A stretch of 64,000 bases of DNA. Origin: Paenibacillus sp. J2TS4 (GTDB lineage Bacteria > Bacillota > Bacilli > Paenibacillales > NBRC-103111). Made by a program: the position numbers and the translations under genes. Shown in pieces: positions 9,839 through 18,703 of this stretch (within the stretch, counting starts at the first letter, position 1; each line of letters begins with the position of its first letter). The DNA is taken from contig NZ_BOSH01000019.1 in NCBI RefSeq assembly GCF_018403245.1, forward strand, positions 43,854-107,853, in the 5' to 3' direction. Under the pieces are notes generated by a model. It was not told where the DNA came from. It was given only the letters and a program-made list of their open reading frames with translations, and ran no database searches.

Positions 9839-11431
9839 ATGAAAAAGGCATGGGGTCTGACATTAGCCGGAGTTCTGGCCGTTACTTCACTGGCTGGCTG
9901 TGCCGGCGGTGGCAAAGACGCTGCTCCAACCTCCACTCCAAACACAGGAGCTGGGGAGGAAAAACAAGAGGAGCCGAAGAAGGAGCCGACGAAGTTTTCC
10001 ATTTCCTTCTCGACCAGCGGCAATCCGCACATGGAGTCTTCTCCGGACATTAACAAAGACAAGTGGGTATTGAAGCTGGAGGAATTGACCAACACGGATT
10101 TGAACATAATCCCGGTTTCGCACAAAGAGTTTGATCAGAAGATGAGCTTAATGTTTGCCGGGAATGACATTCCGGACGTCGTTGGCAACTTGAGGGGAGG
10201 ACCGACGACCTCGTCGATGGCCGGTTCGGTGGAGGCTGGGGTCTTCATGCCTCTGGATGATTTGCTGAAGGAGCATGCTCCGAATCTGATGGCTCAGGTG
10301 CCGAAGGAAGCGTGGGAAGAAACCAGCTTTGAAGGCAAAATATACGGGATTCCTCTTTGGATTTCCAATCCGTCTCGCCGCGGAACCTTCTTCCGTACCG
10401 ATCTTCTGGAGCAAACCGGCTTGCCTATGCCCAAAACGGCGGATGAATTTCTGGACGTTCTGAGAGCGTTTAAAAAATTAGGGGTAGAGCATCCTTATCA
10501 ATTCCGTGAAAACTTCAAATATGCCGATACGTTCCTGGGGGCTTACGATGTGCTGCCGTTTCAATTCGAGCTGCAGGACGGCCAGGTTGTGCCGAAATTT
10601 TTTGATGTAGAGAATATGACCAAAGCGTTGGAAGCGTACAAGGCCATGTATGATGAAGGCTTGATTCCGAAAGATTTCGCTACAGTTACGCAAGCGGACT
10701 ACACCAAAAATATCAGCGCGGGCAAAGTCGGAATGTGGGATGCCAATGCGGAAGGGCTGGCTGGCTTTAGAACGAAAATACGGGAAGCCGATCCCAATAG
10801 TAAGGTAGATCTCGTTCCTTCACCGACAGGCACGGATGGCAAGGGAGGTCTCCATCACGTTTCTGCCATATCCCAAACCTACTATATTAATAGCAAGGTG
10901 AAGGAAGAAACCGCTATTGGCATCATTAAGTTCTTCGACTGGATGACGACGGAGGAAGCGGAAATGTTCTTCTCGTTCGGAATCGAAGGCGATACTTACA
11001 CAATAGAGAATGGCAAGGTTAATTACAAATTCCCGGTAACGAAAGAGGAAGTGGACGAGGAAGGATTCCGCAGCGGGAACCTCTGGATGGTCCACGACGG
11101 CACTTATAGAAAGAAACTGGCTGAATTAACCGATGACGGCAAAGATATGCTGGATGCTTTTGATAACATCCTCGCCCACGAAGGTCGTCCCGGAATTACA
11201 TTTAATCCGAATTTGAACAGCTTCACGAAATATCCTGACCTGGCTCCAGGCGGAGATACCGGACCTAAGCTCATTCTGGATCACATGATCAAGATGATCT
11301 ACGGCAGAGAGCCGATTTCTGACTGGCCAAAAGTGATCGAGGAGTATAAAGCTAAAGGTGGAGATGAAATCATTAAGGAAGCCACCGAGAGATACAACAA
11401 TAATGATGGGGTAGTGGATCATACCAAGTAA
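9839..11431 (+). CDS. Extracellular solute-binding lipoprotein of the sugar ABC importer
   Basis: A 530-residue substrate-binding protein of the LplA/YtcQ kind. The N-terminus is a lipoprotein signal with lipobox LAGC (Cys21 is the lipidated residue), then a Glu/Lys/Pro-rich linker to about residue 45, then a two-lobed extracellular solute-binding domain. AAGAAGGGG precedes the ATG. It captures the sugar outside the membrane and delivers it to the two upstream permeases. The YesN/YesM pair downstream and the GH31 glycosidase beyond suggest an alpha-linked glycan fragment, which is inference from context. Confidence 0.92.
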   Translation: MKKAWGLTLAGVLAVTSLAGCAGGGKDAAPTSTPNTGAGEEKQEEPKKEPTKFSISFSTSGNPHMESSPDINKDKWVLKLEELTNTDLNIIPVSHKEFDQKMSLMFAGNDIPDVVGNLRGGPTTSSMAGSVEAGVFMPLDDLLKEHAPNLMAQVPKEAWEETSFEGKIYGIPLWISNPSRRGTFFRTDLLEQTGLPMPKTADEFLDVLRAFKKLGVEHPYQFRENFKYADTFLGAYDVLPFQFELQDGQVVPKFFDVENMTKALEAYKAMYDEGLIPKDFATVTQADYTKNISAGKVGMWDANAEGLAGFRTKIREADPNSKVDLVPSPTGTDGKGGLHHVSAISQTYYINSKVKEETAIGIIKFFDWMTTEEAEMFFSFGIEGDTYTIENGKVNYKFPVTKEEVDEEGFRSGNLWMVHDGTYRKKLAELTDDGKDMLDAFDNILAHEGRPGITFNPNLNSFTKYPDLAPGGDTGPKLILDHMIKMIYGREPISDWPKVIEEYKAKGGDEIIKEATERYNNNDGVVDHTK

Positions 11432-11446
11432 TCCCCCCAGTTTATC

Positions 11447-11488
11447 AGCCCCGGGAGAAGGAATTTACAACAATTATATCCCGGGGCT
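11447..11488 (+). terminator. Hairpin after the binding-protein gene
   Basis: The arms AGCCCCGGGA and TCCCGGGGCT enclose a 22-base loop and lie 15 bp after the stop. There is no clear T-tract, so it may be a partial terminator or a stabilising hairpin. Confidence 0.45.
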
Positions 11489-11595
11489 ATAATTAATACA
11501 GGTTGATGGGACAAAGAAATGGCGGTATCTGCTTCGACATTCGTTCGGGTGGATACTTTTTTCCATCCACGGACCGATAAAGGAGTGACTCCCCT

Positions 11596-12618
11596 ATGCA
11601 TTTGCTTATTGTTGACGACGAGCCCATTATCCGCAAAGGGCTGGTCAAGATGGCAGAGCAATATCCTCTTCCTCTTGCCGGCATTCATACGGCTAACAAC
11701 GGTGTTCACGCTTTGGAGCTTGTAGGCGAATATGAGCCGGATATCATCTTTACCGATATTCGAATGCCTAAGATGGATGGGCTAGAATTATGCCGGCATA
11801 TTTATGAGCAATATGACCATATTCAAACGGTAGTCATTTCCGGTTACGGCGATTTTGCCTATGCCCAGCAATGTTTGTCCTATGGGGTCAAAAACTATTT
11901 GCTGAAGCCGGTTACACGGCAGGACGTTCATGAAATTCTGGATAAGCTGGTAAAGAAACCAGCCAAAGGCTATGTTCCCGTCTCCAAATATGTAGATTGG
12001 ATAGATCAGGCGGAGGAATGCGTCTGGTCGTTACAGAAGGAAAAGCTGGAACGGTTGATTAAAGAATGGAGAGATTATTGCTTCTCATCGAGAATGAATA
12101 CCGTTCAATGCGACGAGCTGCTGCAGGATTGCCTGGACATGCTCGCTAGACGTCTGCACGCGAGAGACTCCTCCTTGACTTTGAACCTGCCGAAAGGCGT
12201 TGGGGCGCGCACGAAGGAGGAGGCCTTTGGACATTTGGAACAACAGCTGGAATCCATTATGAATGAATTGGTATTGAAAAGAAACGGCAATTTCAAAGAT
12301 CCGTTGGAGGAAGCCAAGATTTATATAGATCTTCATTTATCGGAAGAAATATCGCTGGAGGAAGTGGCGGAGAAAGCCGGATTTACGCCCAATTATTTTA
12401 GCTCCTTGTTCAAAAAGATGACGAACGAAACGTTCGTGCAGTACCGCATCAAAAAGAGGATGGAGAAAGCGAAGCAGCTGCTGGCTGTGCCGCATTTTCG
12501 GATTGTCGATGTAGCGGCGGAGGTCGGCTATGAAGACTATCCTCATTTTACAAAAATGTTCAAGAAGGTGACCGGCCACTCCCCTTCCGAGTATCGGGCC
12601 ATGCTGGGAATTAAATGA
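11596..12618 (+). CDS. YesN/AraC-type response regulator
   Basis: The N-terminal receiver domain has the acidic pair Asp7-Asp8, phospho-acceptor Asp54 (FTDIRMPKMDG) and Lys104 (LLKP). The C-terminal ~100 residues hold two AraC-type helix-turn-helix motifs (ISLEEVAEKAGFTPNYFSSL and VDVAAEVGYEDYPHFTKMFK). It is 340 residues long; many YesN proteins are longer because of a middle segment that is short here. It overlaps the kinase gene by 4 bp (ATGA), so the two are translationally coupled. It probably activates the neighbouring sugar transporter and glycosidase genes when the kinase senses the glycan. AAGGAG lies 10 bases before the ATG. Confidence 0.93.
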   Translation: MHLLIVDDEPIIRKGLVKMAEQYPLPLAGIHTANNGVHALELVGEYEPDIIFTDIRMPKMDGLELCRHIYEQYDHIQTVVISGYGDFAYAQQCLSYGVKNYLLKPVTRQDVHEILDKLVKKPAKGYVPVSKYVDWIDQAEECVWSLQKEKLERLIKEWRDYCFSSRMNTVQCDELLQDCLDMLARRLHARDSSLTLNLPKGVGARTKEEAFGHLEQQLESIMNELVLKRNGNFKDPLEEAKIYIDLHLSEEISLEEVAEKAGFTPNYFSSLFKKMTNETFVQYRIKKRMEKAKQLLAVPHFRIVDVAAEVGYEDYPHFTKMFKKVTGHSPSEYRAMLGIK

Positions 12619-14447
12619 TTAAGGGAAGTCTGTACCGCAAGCTTCTTTTTTATTTTCTTATCGTGATCGTGGTGACGCTGGCTTCTGTAGGCATCTCGAC
12701 TTACAGTAAATCCTCCAAAGAGCTGGACACTCAAATTAGGCGTCATATGTCGCAAATTATTAATAATGCCATTAACCATACCGATTTATATTTAAAATCC
12801 TATGAGCGTTCTATCATAGCCCTTCTAACAAACCGGGATGTCAAGAAGTTCGTAGATTTGCCAAGCCGTCCAGAAAGCTATGATTATTATAATTATCGAA
12901 AGCTTATTAAGGAAGTCGGGCTGCAGCCGATTCTGATCCGTTATCCGGAGATTCTGTCGATCTATATTATTAGCTTTGAGGGGAATGCTGTCTATGATTA
13001 TAACGGGATACCGGACGAGACTTTTACTTCCGCCGAAATAGAAGAGCATCTCAACCAATTATTGGAATATACCAAACCGGATGGCAGCTTATCGATCATG
13101 AACAGCAGTATTTTCCCCGCTTATGATCGACAGGTCGTTCGCCTGGCCCGCCAGATCAAAGGGTATTCCTCACCGGAGTATAAAGGAATTCTTGCGATTG
13201 AAATTAAATCGGTCGAGCTGTCCACCTTATGGAACGGGGTAGATTTGGGAGAGGATGGCTACTTTTTTATCGTCGATAAAAAGGGAAGGATCGTCTATCA
13301 TCCGGATAGCGAGCGGATTCTTACCGAAGTAACAGGGCCGCTGAAGGACAACATTTTTTCGTCTGATGAGAAAATGTTTACGGCGGAGGAGGATGGCCGG
13401 GAGCGGATGTTCATGAGCCGCAAATCGGATTATTCCGGCTGGAATCTGGTCGTCTCCATGCCTCTGGATGAGATTAAGAAGCCGGTATCCAGTATCAGGA
13501 TGACGACGATCGTCGTCGGTCTGTTTACGTTGGGCTTTGCTTCTTTGCTGGCCTACCGCTTTGGCCTGTCCATCACCCGTCCGATTCAAGTGTTGAAGCG
13601 TGGTATGAGACAAACGGAAAAAGGAAACTGGGCGATGATTCCGCTGCCTGAGCAGAAGGATGAAATCACCGAGCTGATGGTTCGCTACAATTTGATGGTC
13701 AATCGGCTGTCTGAGCTGGTGGAGCAGGTTTATGAAGCGGAGCTGACGAATCAAGAGACCCAGATGGAGCGGCAGAAGGCTGAATTTCAATCGCTGCAGC
13801 TGCAAATCAATCCGCATTTTCTATACAACACGCTGGAGACCATTGTTTGTTATGCCGCCGTTCAAGAATCGGAGGAAATATCGGACATCGTCAAAGCGAT
13901 GGCCTACATGCTCCGTTATTCGATTCAGACGAATCTGGAAGAAATAACGGTAGCGAATGAATTGAATCATGTTTTAAACTATATGATTATTTTAAGGCAC
14001 CGGATTGAACGGGAGTTTGAGATTGACGTTCCCGTCCCTCCGAGGCTTCTGCTGAAAAAAATGGTTCGACTCACCCTTCAGCCTTTGGTGGAGAATGTGT
14101 TTCAGCATGCGTTTCCGGATGGAGTGGAGGAATATCACTGGATTCGGATCGATGCTGAGGAGACGGAGGACCATTTTCGAGTGATCGTTGAAGACAACGG
14201 TGCTGGGATCGCCTCCGAGGATTTGCTGGAGCTGCAGCGGAGGCTGCGGACAAACCGGCTGGCGGATGACGAAGACGATCCGCGCAAGGTGAAGGGCGGC
14301 ATTGGTGTTCTCAATGTTCACCGGCGTATCCAGATGGTGTTCGGCGAGCAGTATGGCTTGCATATAGAGAGCGAGGAAGGCAGGGGGACGAAGATGATCA
14401 TGATCATGCCCCTGCAGGGAGACAGTCTGAAGCCAAAGGAAAAATAA
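12615..14447 (+). CDS. YesM-type sensor histidine kinase
   Basis: A membrane sensor of 610 residues. A transmembrane helix at about 10-30 is followed by an extracellular dCache-like domain (about 35-290), a second helix (about 295-315), a HAMP linker, a His_kinase domain with acceptor His401 in LQLQINPHFLYNTLE, and a HATPase domain (N-box LVENVFQHAF, G1 EDNGAGI, G2 GGIGVLNVHRR). The IxPHFLYN context is diagnostic of the YesM/LytS class. It overlaps the regulator gene by 4 bp. It should phosphorylate that regulator in response to an extracellular saccharide, perhaps through the neighbouring binding protein. Confidence 0.93.
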   Translation: MIKGSLYRKLLFYFLIVIVVTLASVGISTYSKSSKELDTQIRRHMSQIINNAINHTDLYLKSYERSIIALLTNRDVKKFVDLPSRPESYDYYNYRKLIKEVGLQPILIRYPEILSIYIISFEGNAVYDYNGIPDETFTSAEIEEHLNQLLEYTKPDGSLSIMNSSIFPAYDRQVVRLARQIKGYSSPEYKGILAIEIKSVELSTLWNGVDLGEDGYFFIVDKKGRIVYHPDSERILTEVTGPLKDNIFSSDEKMFTAEEDGRERMFMSRKSDYSGWNLVVSMPLDEIKKPVSSIRMTTIVVGLFTLGFASLLAYRFGLSITRPIQVLKRGMRQTEKGNWAMIPLPEQKDEITELMVRYNLMVNRLSELVEQVYEAELTNQETQMERQKAEFQSLQLQINPHFLYNTLETIVCYAAVQESEEISDIVKAMAYMLRYSIQTNLEEITVANELNHVLNYMIILRHRIEREFEIDVPVPPRLLLKKMVRLTLQPLVENVFQHAFPDGVEEYHWIRIDAEETEDHFRVIVEDNGAGIASEDLLELQRRLRTNRLADDEDDPRKVKGGIGVLNVHRRIQMVFGEQYGLHIESEEGRGTKMIMIMPLQGDSLKPKEK

Positions 14448-14562
14448 TGGAGTCTATTTCCTGCCCGACGCAGGACAAGAAGGCGAAGGGGAACAGGGAA
14501 GAACAATAAATTGGTGACAATGGGAAGCAGCATGGACCCATTGGGGAGAGGAGAAGTAATGG

Positions 14563-16686
14563 ATGGGCAACAGCAACAGTCATACTTCTGTGCATGCGGA
14601 CTGGAAGGAGGTCGCACCGGGCGTATGGAAGCTTCGGACAGGAGCACCTTCCGAGGTTACACCGGCCTCAATCGTTAGTCCGGCAGCGAATGTCGAAGCG
14701 TTAACCCAAATGGGAGTCGGCAGCCTGCCCTTCCGTTTGGATGAGATTGGAGTCCGGGCGGATAAGGTTAGAACGGTTGTCACCCTTCCGCTTCAACGGG
14801 AAGAAAGGCTCTATGGGATGGGCTTGCAGTTTATGAGGATGAACCACCGCGGCCGCACCCGATTTTTAAGGGTAAACAGCGATCCCAAGCAGGATACCGG
14901 AGAAACTCATGCTCCCGTTCCTTGGTATGTATCCGACCTCGGGTATGGAGTGTTCGTCAATACGTCGCGTATTGCGACGTTCTATTGCGGATCGTCGGTC
15001 CGAACAGACAGCAATCTTCACCATGAGGCTAAAGATCGGAACCGGGATTCGAGCTGGAAGGCCACTCCGTTATCGGATACGGTGGAGGTTGTCGTGCCCG
15101 AGCCGGGAGTTGAATTATACGTCTTTGCCGGTCCCACTATGCTGGAGGCCGTTCGCCGCTATAATCTGTTCCACGGCGGAGGCTTCCTCCCGCCCAAATG
15201 GGGACTGGGCTTTTGGCACCGGGTTCCGAAGAGCTATACGGCGGATGAGGTGTTGGCCGAGGCGTTGGAATTCCGCAGCCGCGGAGTCCCGTGCGATGTC
15301 ATTGGGCTGGAACCGGGCTGGCACAGCCGAAGCTATCCGGTGACATATGAATGGGATCGGGACAAATTCCCCGATCCGGAACGATTCGTTAGGGGAATGG
15401 AGGAACACGGCTTCCGTGTTAACCTGTGGGAGCATCCGTACGTCTCGCCGGATGCGGAGATATACGGACCGCTTAAGCCGCTGTCCGGCTCTCATACGGT
15501 GTGGCATGGGCTCGTGCCCGATTATACTTTGCCGGAGGCCCGGCAAATTTATACCGGCCAGCACCAAACGGAGCATGTCGACATAGGCGTGTCCGGCTAC
15601 AAGCTGGATGAGTGCGATGGAAGCGAGCTGACCCGCAATTCGTGGATATTTCCGCAGCATGCGGAGTTTCCGTCCGGATGCGATGGCGAGCAGATGCGGC
15701 AGGTCTACGGGCTGTCCCTGCAGAAGATGACCGCCGATCTGTTCCGCTCCGCCGACCGGAGAACCTACGGGCTCGCGAGAGCTTCCAATGCGTGTGCGTC
15801 CACGCTGCCTTATGTGCTCTATTCCGATCTGTATGATCATCGTTCTTTTGTCAGAGCGATGTGCAATGCCAGCTTCAGCGGCCTGCTGTGGACTCCGGAA
15901 GTACGGAAAGCGGACAACGCGGAAGACTGGGTGCGCCGGATGCAGGTGGTCTGTTTGTCTCCCCTGGCTATGCTGAACGCTTGGGCGGATGGCACCAAGC
16001 CATGGTCCTTCGCTGAAGTGGAGCCGATCGTGACCAAGTATATCCGGCTGAGGATGCGATTGATTCCGTATTTATATTCGGCGTTCGCCCGGTACTATGA
16101 AGAAGGGATCCCGCCGGTTCGGGCCATGCCATTGGAAGAGGCGATGGCAGGCGGTCAGGAGAAGGATGGCTCGCGACTGGATTCCACCGAGTTCGCTTAC
16201 GGATCTGCTGCAGAAAGCGAGCTGGATGACCAGTATATGTTCGGTGATTCCATGCTGGTGGCTCCCCTGTTCGCCGGACAACGAAGCCGCCGGATTTATT
16301 TGCCCGAAGGCGTCTGGTATGATTTCGACACCGGGGAGCGTCACGAAGGGGGATGTTACATAGAAGTCTCCCCCGGGCTGGAGATTATCCCCGTCTATGT
16401 GCGGGACGGTTCGATCCTCCCGCTGATGCCGGAGCTGTCACATGCTCCCGGCCCGGGAGAGCAGGTGCCTATCGAGCTGCATCACTATGGCACGGCATCC
16501 GGAGCTTGCCGGCTATATGACGATGACGGAGTAAGCTTTGCCTATGAACAAGGCGAGTATAGATGGAGAGAGGTAGCGCTGCGGGTAGATCAGGAGGGGC
16601 GGTCTGAAGCGTCTGTTTCGCCCGTTGAAGAAGGCTGGTCTTCGGCCTACAGCGACTTTACCTGGGTGTTCCATCATTTGGAATGA
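14563..16686 (+). CDS. GH31 glycoside hydrolase (alpha-glucosidase/alpha-xylosidase type)
   Basis: A cytoplasmic enzyme of 707 residues with no signal peptide. The catalytic barrel contains GFWHRVPKSYTADEV and the family nucleophile motif GYKLDECDG (Asp349), followed by the usual C-terminal beta domains (SMLVAPLFAGQRSRRIYLPEGVWYDF). The start is ATG 14563, 9-10 bases after GAGGAG; an overlapping ATG at 14559 is out of frame. It sits downstream of the YesN/YesM pair and 31 bp upstream of an aldo/keto reductase. It probably releases terminal alpha-linked sugars from imported oligosaccharides. The nucleophile context differs from classic WxDMNE enzymes, so substrate specificity should not be assumed. 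Confidence 0.9.
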   Translation: MGNSNSHTSVHADWKEVAPGVWKLRTGAPSEVTPASIVSPAANVEALTQMGVGSLPFRLDEIGVRADKVRTVVTLPLQREERLYGMGLQFMRMNHRGRTRFLRVNSDPKQDTGETHAPVPWYVSDLGYGVFVNTSRIATFYCGSSVRTDSNLHHEAKDRNRDSSWKATPLSDTVEVVVPEPGVELYVFAGPTMLEAVRRYNLFHGGGFLPPKWGLGFWHRVPKSYTADEVLAEALEFRSRGVPCDVIGLEPGWHSRSYPVTYEWDRDKFPDPERFVRGMEEHGFRVNLWEHPYVSPDAEIYGPLKPLSGSHTVWHGLVPDYTLPEARQIYTGQHQTEHVDIGVSGYKLDECDGSELTRNSWIFPQHAEFPSGCDGEQMRQVYGLSLQKMTADLFRSADRRTYGLARASNACASTLPYVLYSDLYDHRSFVRAMCNASFSGLLWTPEVRKADNAEDWVRRMQVVCLSPLAMLNAWADGTKPWSFAEVEPIVTKYIRLRMRLIPYLYSAFARYYEEGIPPVRAMPLEEAMAGGQEKDGSRLDSTEFAYGSAAESELDDQYMFGDSMLVAPLFAGQRSRRIYLPEGVWYDFDTGERHEGGCYIEVSPGLEIIPVYVRDGSILPLMPELSHAPGPGEQVPIELHHYGTASGACRLYDDDGVSFAYEQGEYRWREVALRVDQEGRSEASVSPVEEGWSSAYSDFTWVFHHLE

Positions 16687-16717
16687 GCGACAAGGATGAA
16701 TAAAGGAGGAATTGGCG

Positions 16718-17665
16718 ATGCAGTACAGAAGACTGGGCAACAGCGGGTTGAAGGTGAGTGAAATTAGTCTGGGAAGCTGGCTCACTTACGGTGGATCGGT
16801 GGACGCGAGCAAGGCGGAAGCGGTCGTGGATCGGGCTTATGAGCTGGGCATCAACTTTTTTGACACGGCCAATGTCTATCACCAGGGAGCGGCGGAAAGC
16901 ATTGTCGGCAAAGCTTTGTCCAAGTACCGGCGGGAATCGTATGTACTGGCGACGAAGGCGTTTTTTCCGATGGGAGAAGGGCCTAATGATCGGGGATTAT
17001 CGCGTAAGCACATTATCGAGCAGTGTGAGGCGAGCCTGAAACGAATGGGCGTCGATTACATAGATTTGTATCAATGCCATCGCTTTGATCCGGAAACCCC
17101 GTTGGAGGAGACTTTGCGGGCGCTGGATGATTTGGTGACGCAAGGAAAGGTGCTCTATATCGGGGTTAGCCTGTGGAGTGCGGTTCAGTTGCTCGATGCG
17201 GTTCATCTCGCCAAAGAGCTTAATCTGGATCGGATTATATCGAACCAGCCGCAATACAGCATGCTTCTTCGTTCCATTGAGCAGGATGTCATTCCGGTCA
17301 GTGAGAGGGAAGGAATCGGGCAGGTGGTCTTCTCTCCATTGGCCCAAGGAGTGCTAACCGGCAAGTATAAGCCCGGGGCCCCGGCACCGGAAGGGTCTCG
17401 GGCGACCGATCCGAAATCGAACATGTTCATTAACCGGTTCATGCAGGAGGAGCAGCTTAGGAAAGTGGAGAAGTTGAAGCCGATTGCTGAACGCAACGGA
17501 GTCAGTCCGGCGCAGCTGGCGCTGGCCTGGATCTTGCGTCTGGATAACATCTCCAGCTGTATTATCGGGGCCTCACGGCCAGAGCAAGTGGAGGAAAATG
17601 CCAAAGCTTCCGGGGTGAAGCTTTCCTCGGAAGACCTGCAGGAAATCGAACAAATTTTGGAGTAG
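16718..17665 (+). CDS. Aldo/keto reductase
   Basis: An NADPH-dependent (beta/alpha)8-barrel oxidoreductase of 315 residues, close to the Kv-beta/YghZ-like branch. The catalytic tetrad is visible: Asp49 and Tyr54 (FFDTANVYHQG), Lys80 (LATKAF) and His121 (LYQCHRFD). The NADP-binding C-terminus is present (SSCIIGASRPEQVEEN). The start is ATG 16718, 7 bases after AAAGGAGGA; a TTG at 16712 is too near the ribosome binding site. It probably reduces a sugar aldehyde or ketone from the preceding GH31 pathway, or detoxifies aldehydes. It is the last gene of the carbohydrate module. Confidence 0.9.
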   Translation: MQYRRLGNSGLKVSEISLGSWLTYGGSVDASKAEAVVDRAYELGINFFDTANVYHQGAAESIVGKALSKYRRESYVLATKAFFPMGEGPNDRGLSRKHIIEQCEASLKRMGVDYIDLYQCHRFDPETPLEETLRALDDLVTQGKVLYIGVSLWSAVQLLDAVHLAKELNLDRIISNQPQYSMLLRSIEQDVIPVSEREGIGQVVFSPLAQGVLTGKYKPGAPAPEGSRATDPKSNMFINRFMQEEQLRKVEKLKPIAERNGVSPAQLALAWILRLDNISSCIIGASRPEQVEENAKASGVKLSSEDLQEIEQILE

Positions 17666-17716
17666 GAAGTAACGGAACTGTACAGCCGTATAATCAATAT
17701 CCCTTTATTGAATAGC

Positions 17717-17800
17717 CCCCCCTCCCCCCCTTCTTCACGGATAAGCGTTTGGTTCACCGCAGCCAGCCTATCCGGGAGGACGGGGTCTTTTTTTTAACAT
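17717..17800 (+). terminator. Putative terminator after the carbohydrate module
   Basis: A C-rich arm (CCCCCCTCC) can pair imperfectly with GGAGGACGGGG, and a run of eight or more T follows (about 17789-17796). The inner CGGATA/TATCCG stem is perfect. Confidence 0.5.
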
Positions 17801-17982
17801 TATTTATCAAAATTAAACCGTAAGAAGGAAAAAAAGGGGCCCGCTGTTTGTATCGTAAGAAAATCGCTTTTTTAAGAAGTTAGCTCTATGATTGGAATGT
17901 GATTCTGCTGCGATGTACCGGATGTGGCGACTGTAACGGAAGTCAGCGACCTTATTTCAATAATATGGGCAATATCGCCATC

Positions 17983-18067
17983 CTAACGGAACCCAGCACC
18001 GCTATTCGCCTATTTCGATGGCAATCCTTCGCGAATGGTAGGCAATAACGGCGTATAGTTCCGTTAG
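17983..18067. repeat. Inverted repeat with CTAACGGAAC ends (gene-free 17801-18455)
   Basis: CTAACGGAAC at 17983 and GTTCCGTTAG at 18058 form perfect 10-bp ends of an 85-bp dyad. Partial inner pairing is visible (GCTATTCGC against GCGAATGG). Related pieces flank it (GTAACGGAAG near 17933, CAGTTCCGTA near 18107). No open frame with a ribosome binding site was found in this gap. Confidence 0.55.
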
Positions 18068-18233
18068 CTTCAAAAACGGCTGATTTCCGATTGAATAACG
18101 CCTCTCAGTTCCGTAAGCACTTTCCTTAGAAGGATTGCCGCTGGAAGGCTATAGTAAACGAATTCGTCGCAACGTCAAAAATGTTCATCCCCGATGGTGA
18201 CCGACAGGTCATGCAGGTTTGTGGGGTATTTTA

Positions 18234-18381
18234 CGGGGCTCCCCGCAAAGTACTGTATAAACCCCTATCGAAGCAAAGTTATGAAGAGCGATCGCGATTA
18301 GAGGAAAGTTAGACGCCGACTCCGTTGGAGTGTGGACGGAATACGCATCGAGGGAATCTGTCACTTGAGGGGTTATTTTTT
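18234..18381 (+). ncRNA. Candidate structured transcript ending in an intrinsic terminator
   Basis: CGGGG/CCCCG at 18234-18245 makes a tight hairpin. ATAAACCCCT (18257-18266) pairs with AGGGGTTAT (18368-18376), with one bulge, and runs straight into a T-tract. The inner segment holds a second hairpin (ACTCCGTTGGAGT). No gene on this strand ends nearby, since the reductase stop is 570 bp upstream, so the terminator may belong to an unannotated small RNA. I do not recognise a known riboswitch class. No convincing promoter was found. Confidence 0.3.
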
Positions 18382-18418
18382 TAATCCTTTAGCCGATAAA
18401 GGGGATAGGCAGACCTTC

Positions 18419-18448
18419 CGCGGGGGAAACTCCTTTCATTCCCCCGCG
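18419..18448. repeat. Perfect GC-rich hairpin
   Basis: CGCGGGGGAA and TTCCCCCGCG form a perfect 10-bp stem with a 10-base loop. It lies directly upstream of a 195-bp dyad element. Confidence 0.5.
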
Positions 18449-18455
18449 TAGTTCC

Positions 18456-18650
18456 TATATATTCGGCACTAAAGATTTCAAAGCTCATGAAGTGGAGAAA
18501 GAAAGATGCTTCCAGGGCGAGTTTTGGCTTTGTATTCCTACCACCCGAAGGCCCATCCAATAAATAAGGAATACAAAACAAGATGTTTGAAGCTTCGGAG
18601 GCACTTTCCTTCGGAACGGAATGATCGCTTTCTTTAGTGCCTCCTATATA
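18456..18650 (+). repeat. 195-bp dyad element, copy A (upstream of the globin chemoreceptor gene)
   Basis: The ends are TATATA-N3-GGCACTAAAGA and its inverted complement, perfect over the 11-bp GGCACTAAAGA arm. Inner stems include GAAAG-A-TGCTTCC pairing with GGAGGCACTTTC and TTTGTATTCC pairing with GGAATACAAA. It is 195 bp, exactly the length of copy E. The start codon of the next gene is 53 bp downstream. It is given plus strand because the gene-proximal end faces right. Confidence 0.85.
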
Positions 18651-18703
18651 GGTATATAGTATAAATTATATAATTATACAGAAGGAGAGGAATTTTTACG
18701 GCT

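Noticed and set aside
18262..18330. Resemblance to RNase P RNA (GAGGAAAGT)
   Set aside because: Only a 9-base match; other conserved RNase P regions are absent.
18381..18581. Minus-strand 66-codon frame in the structured non-coding block
   Set aside because: It lies over copy A of the dyad element, and similar frames at copies C and E come from the repeat itself.
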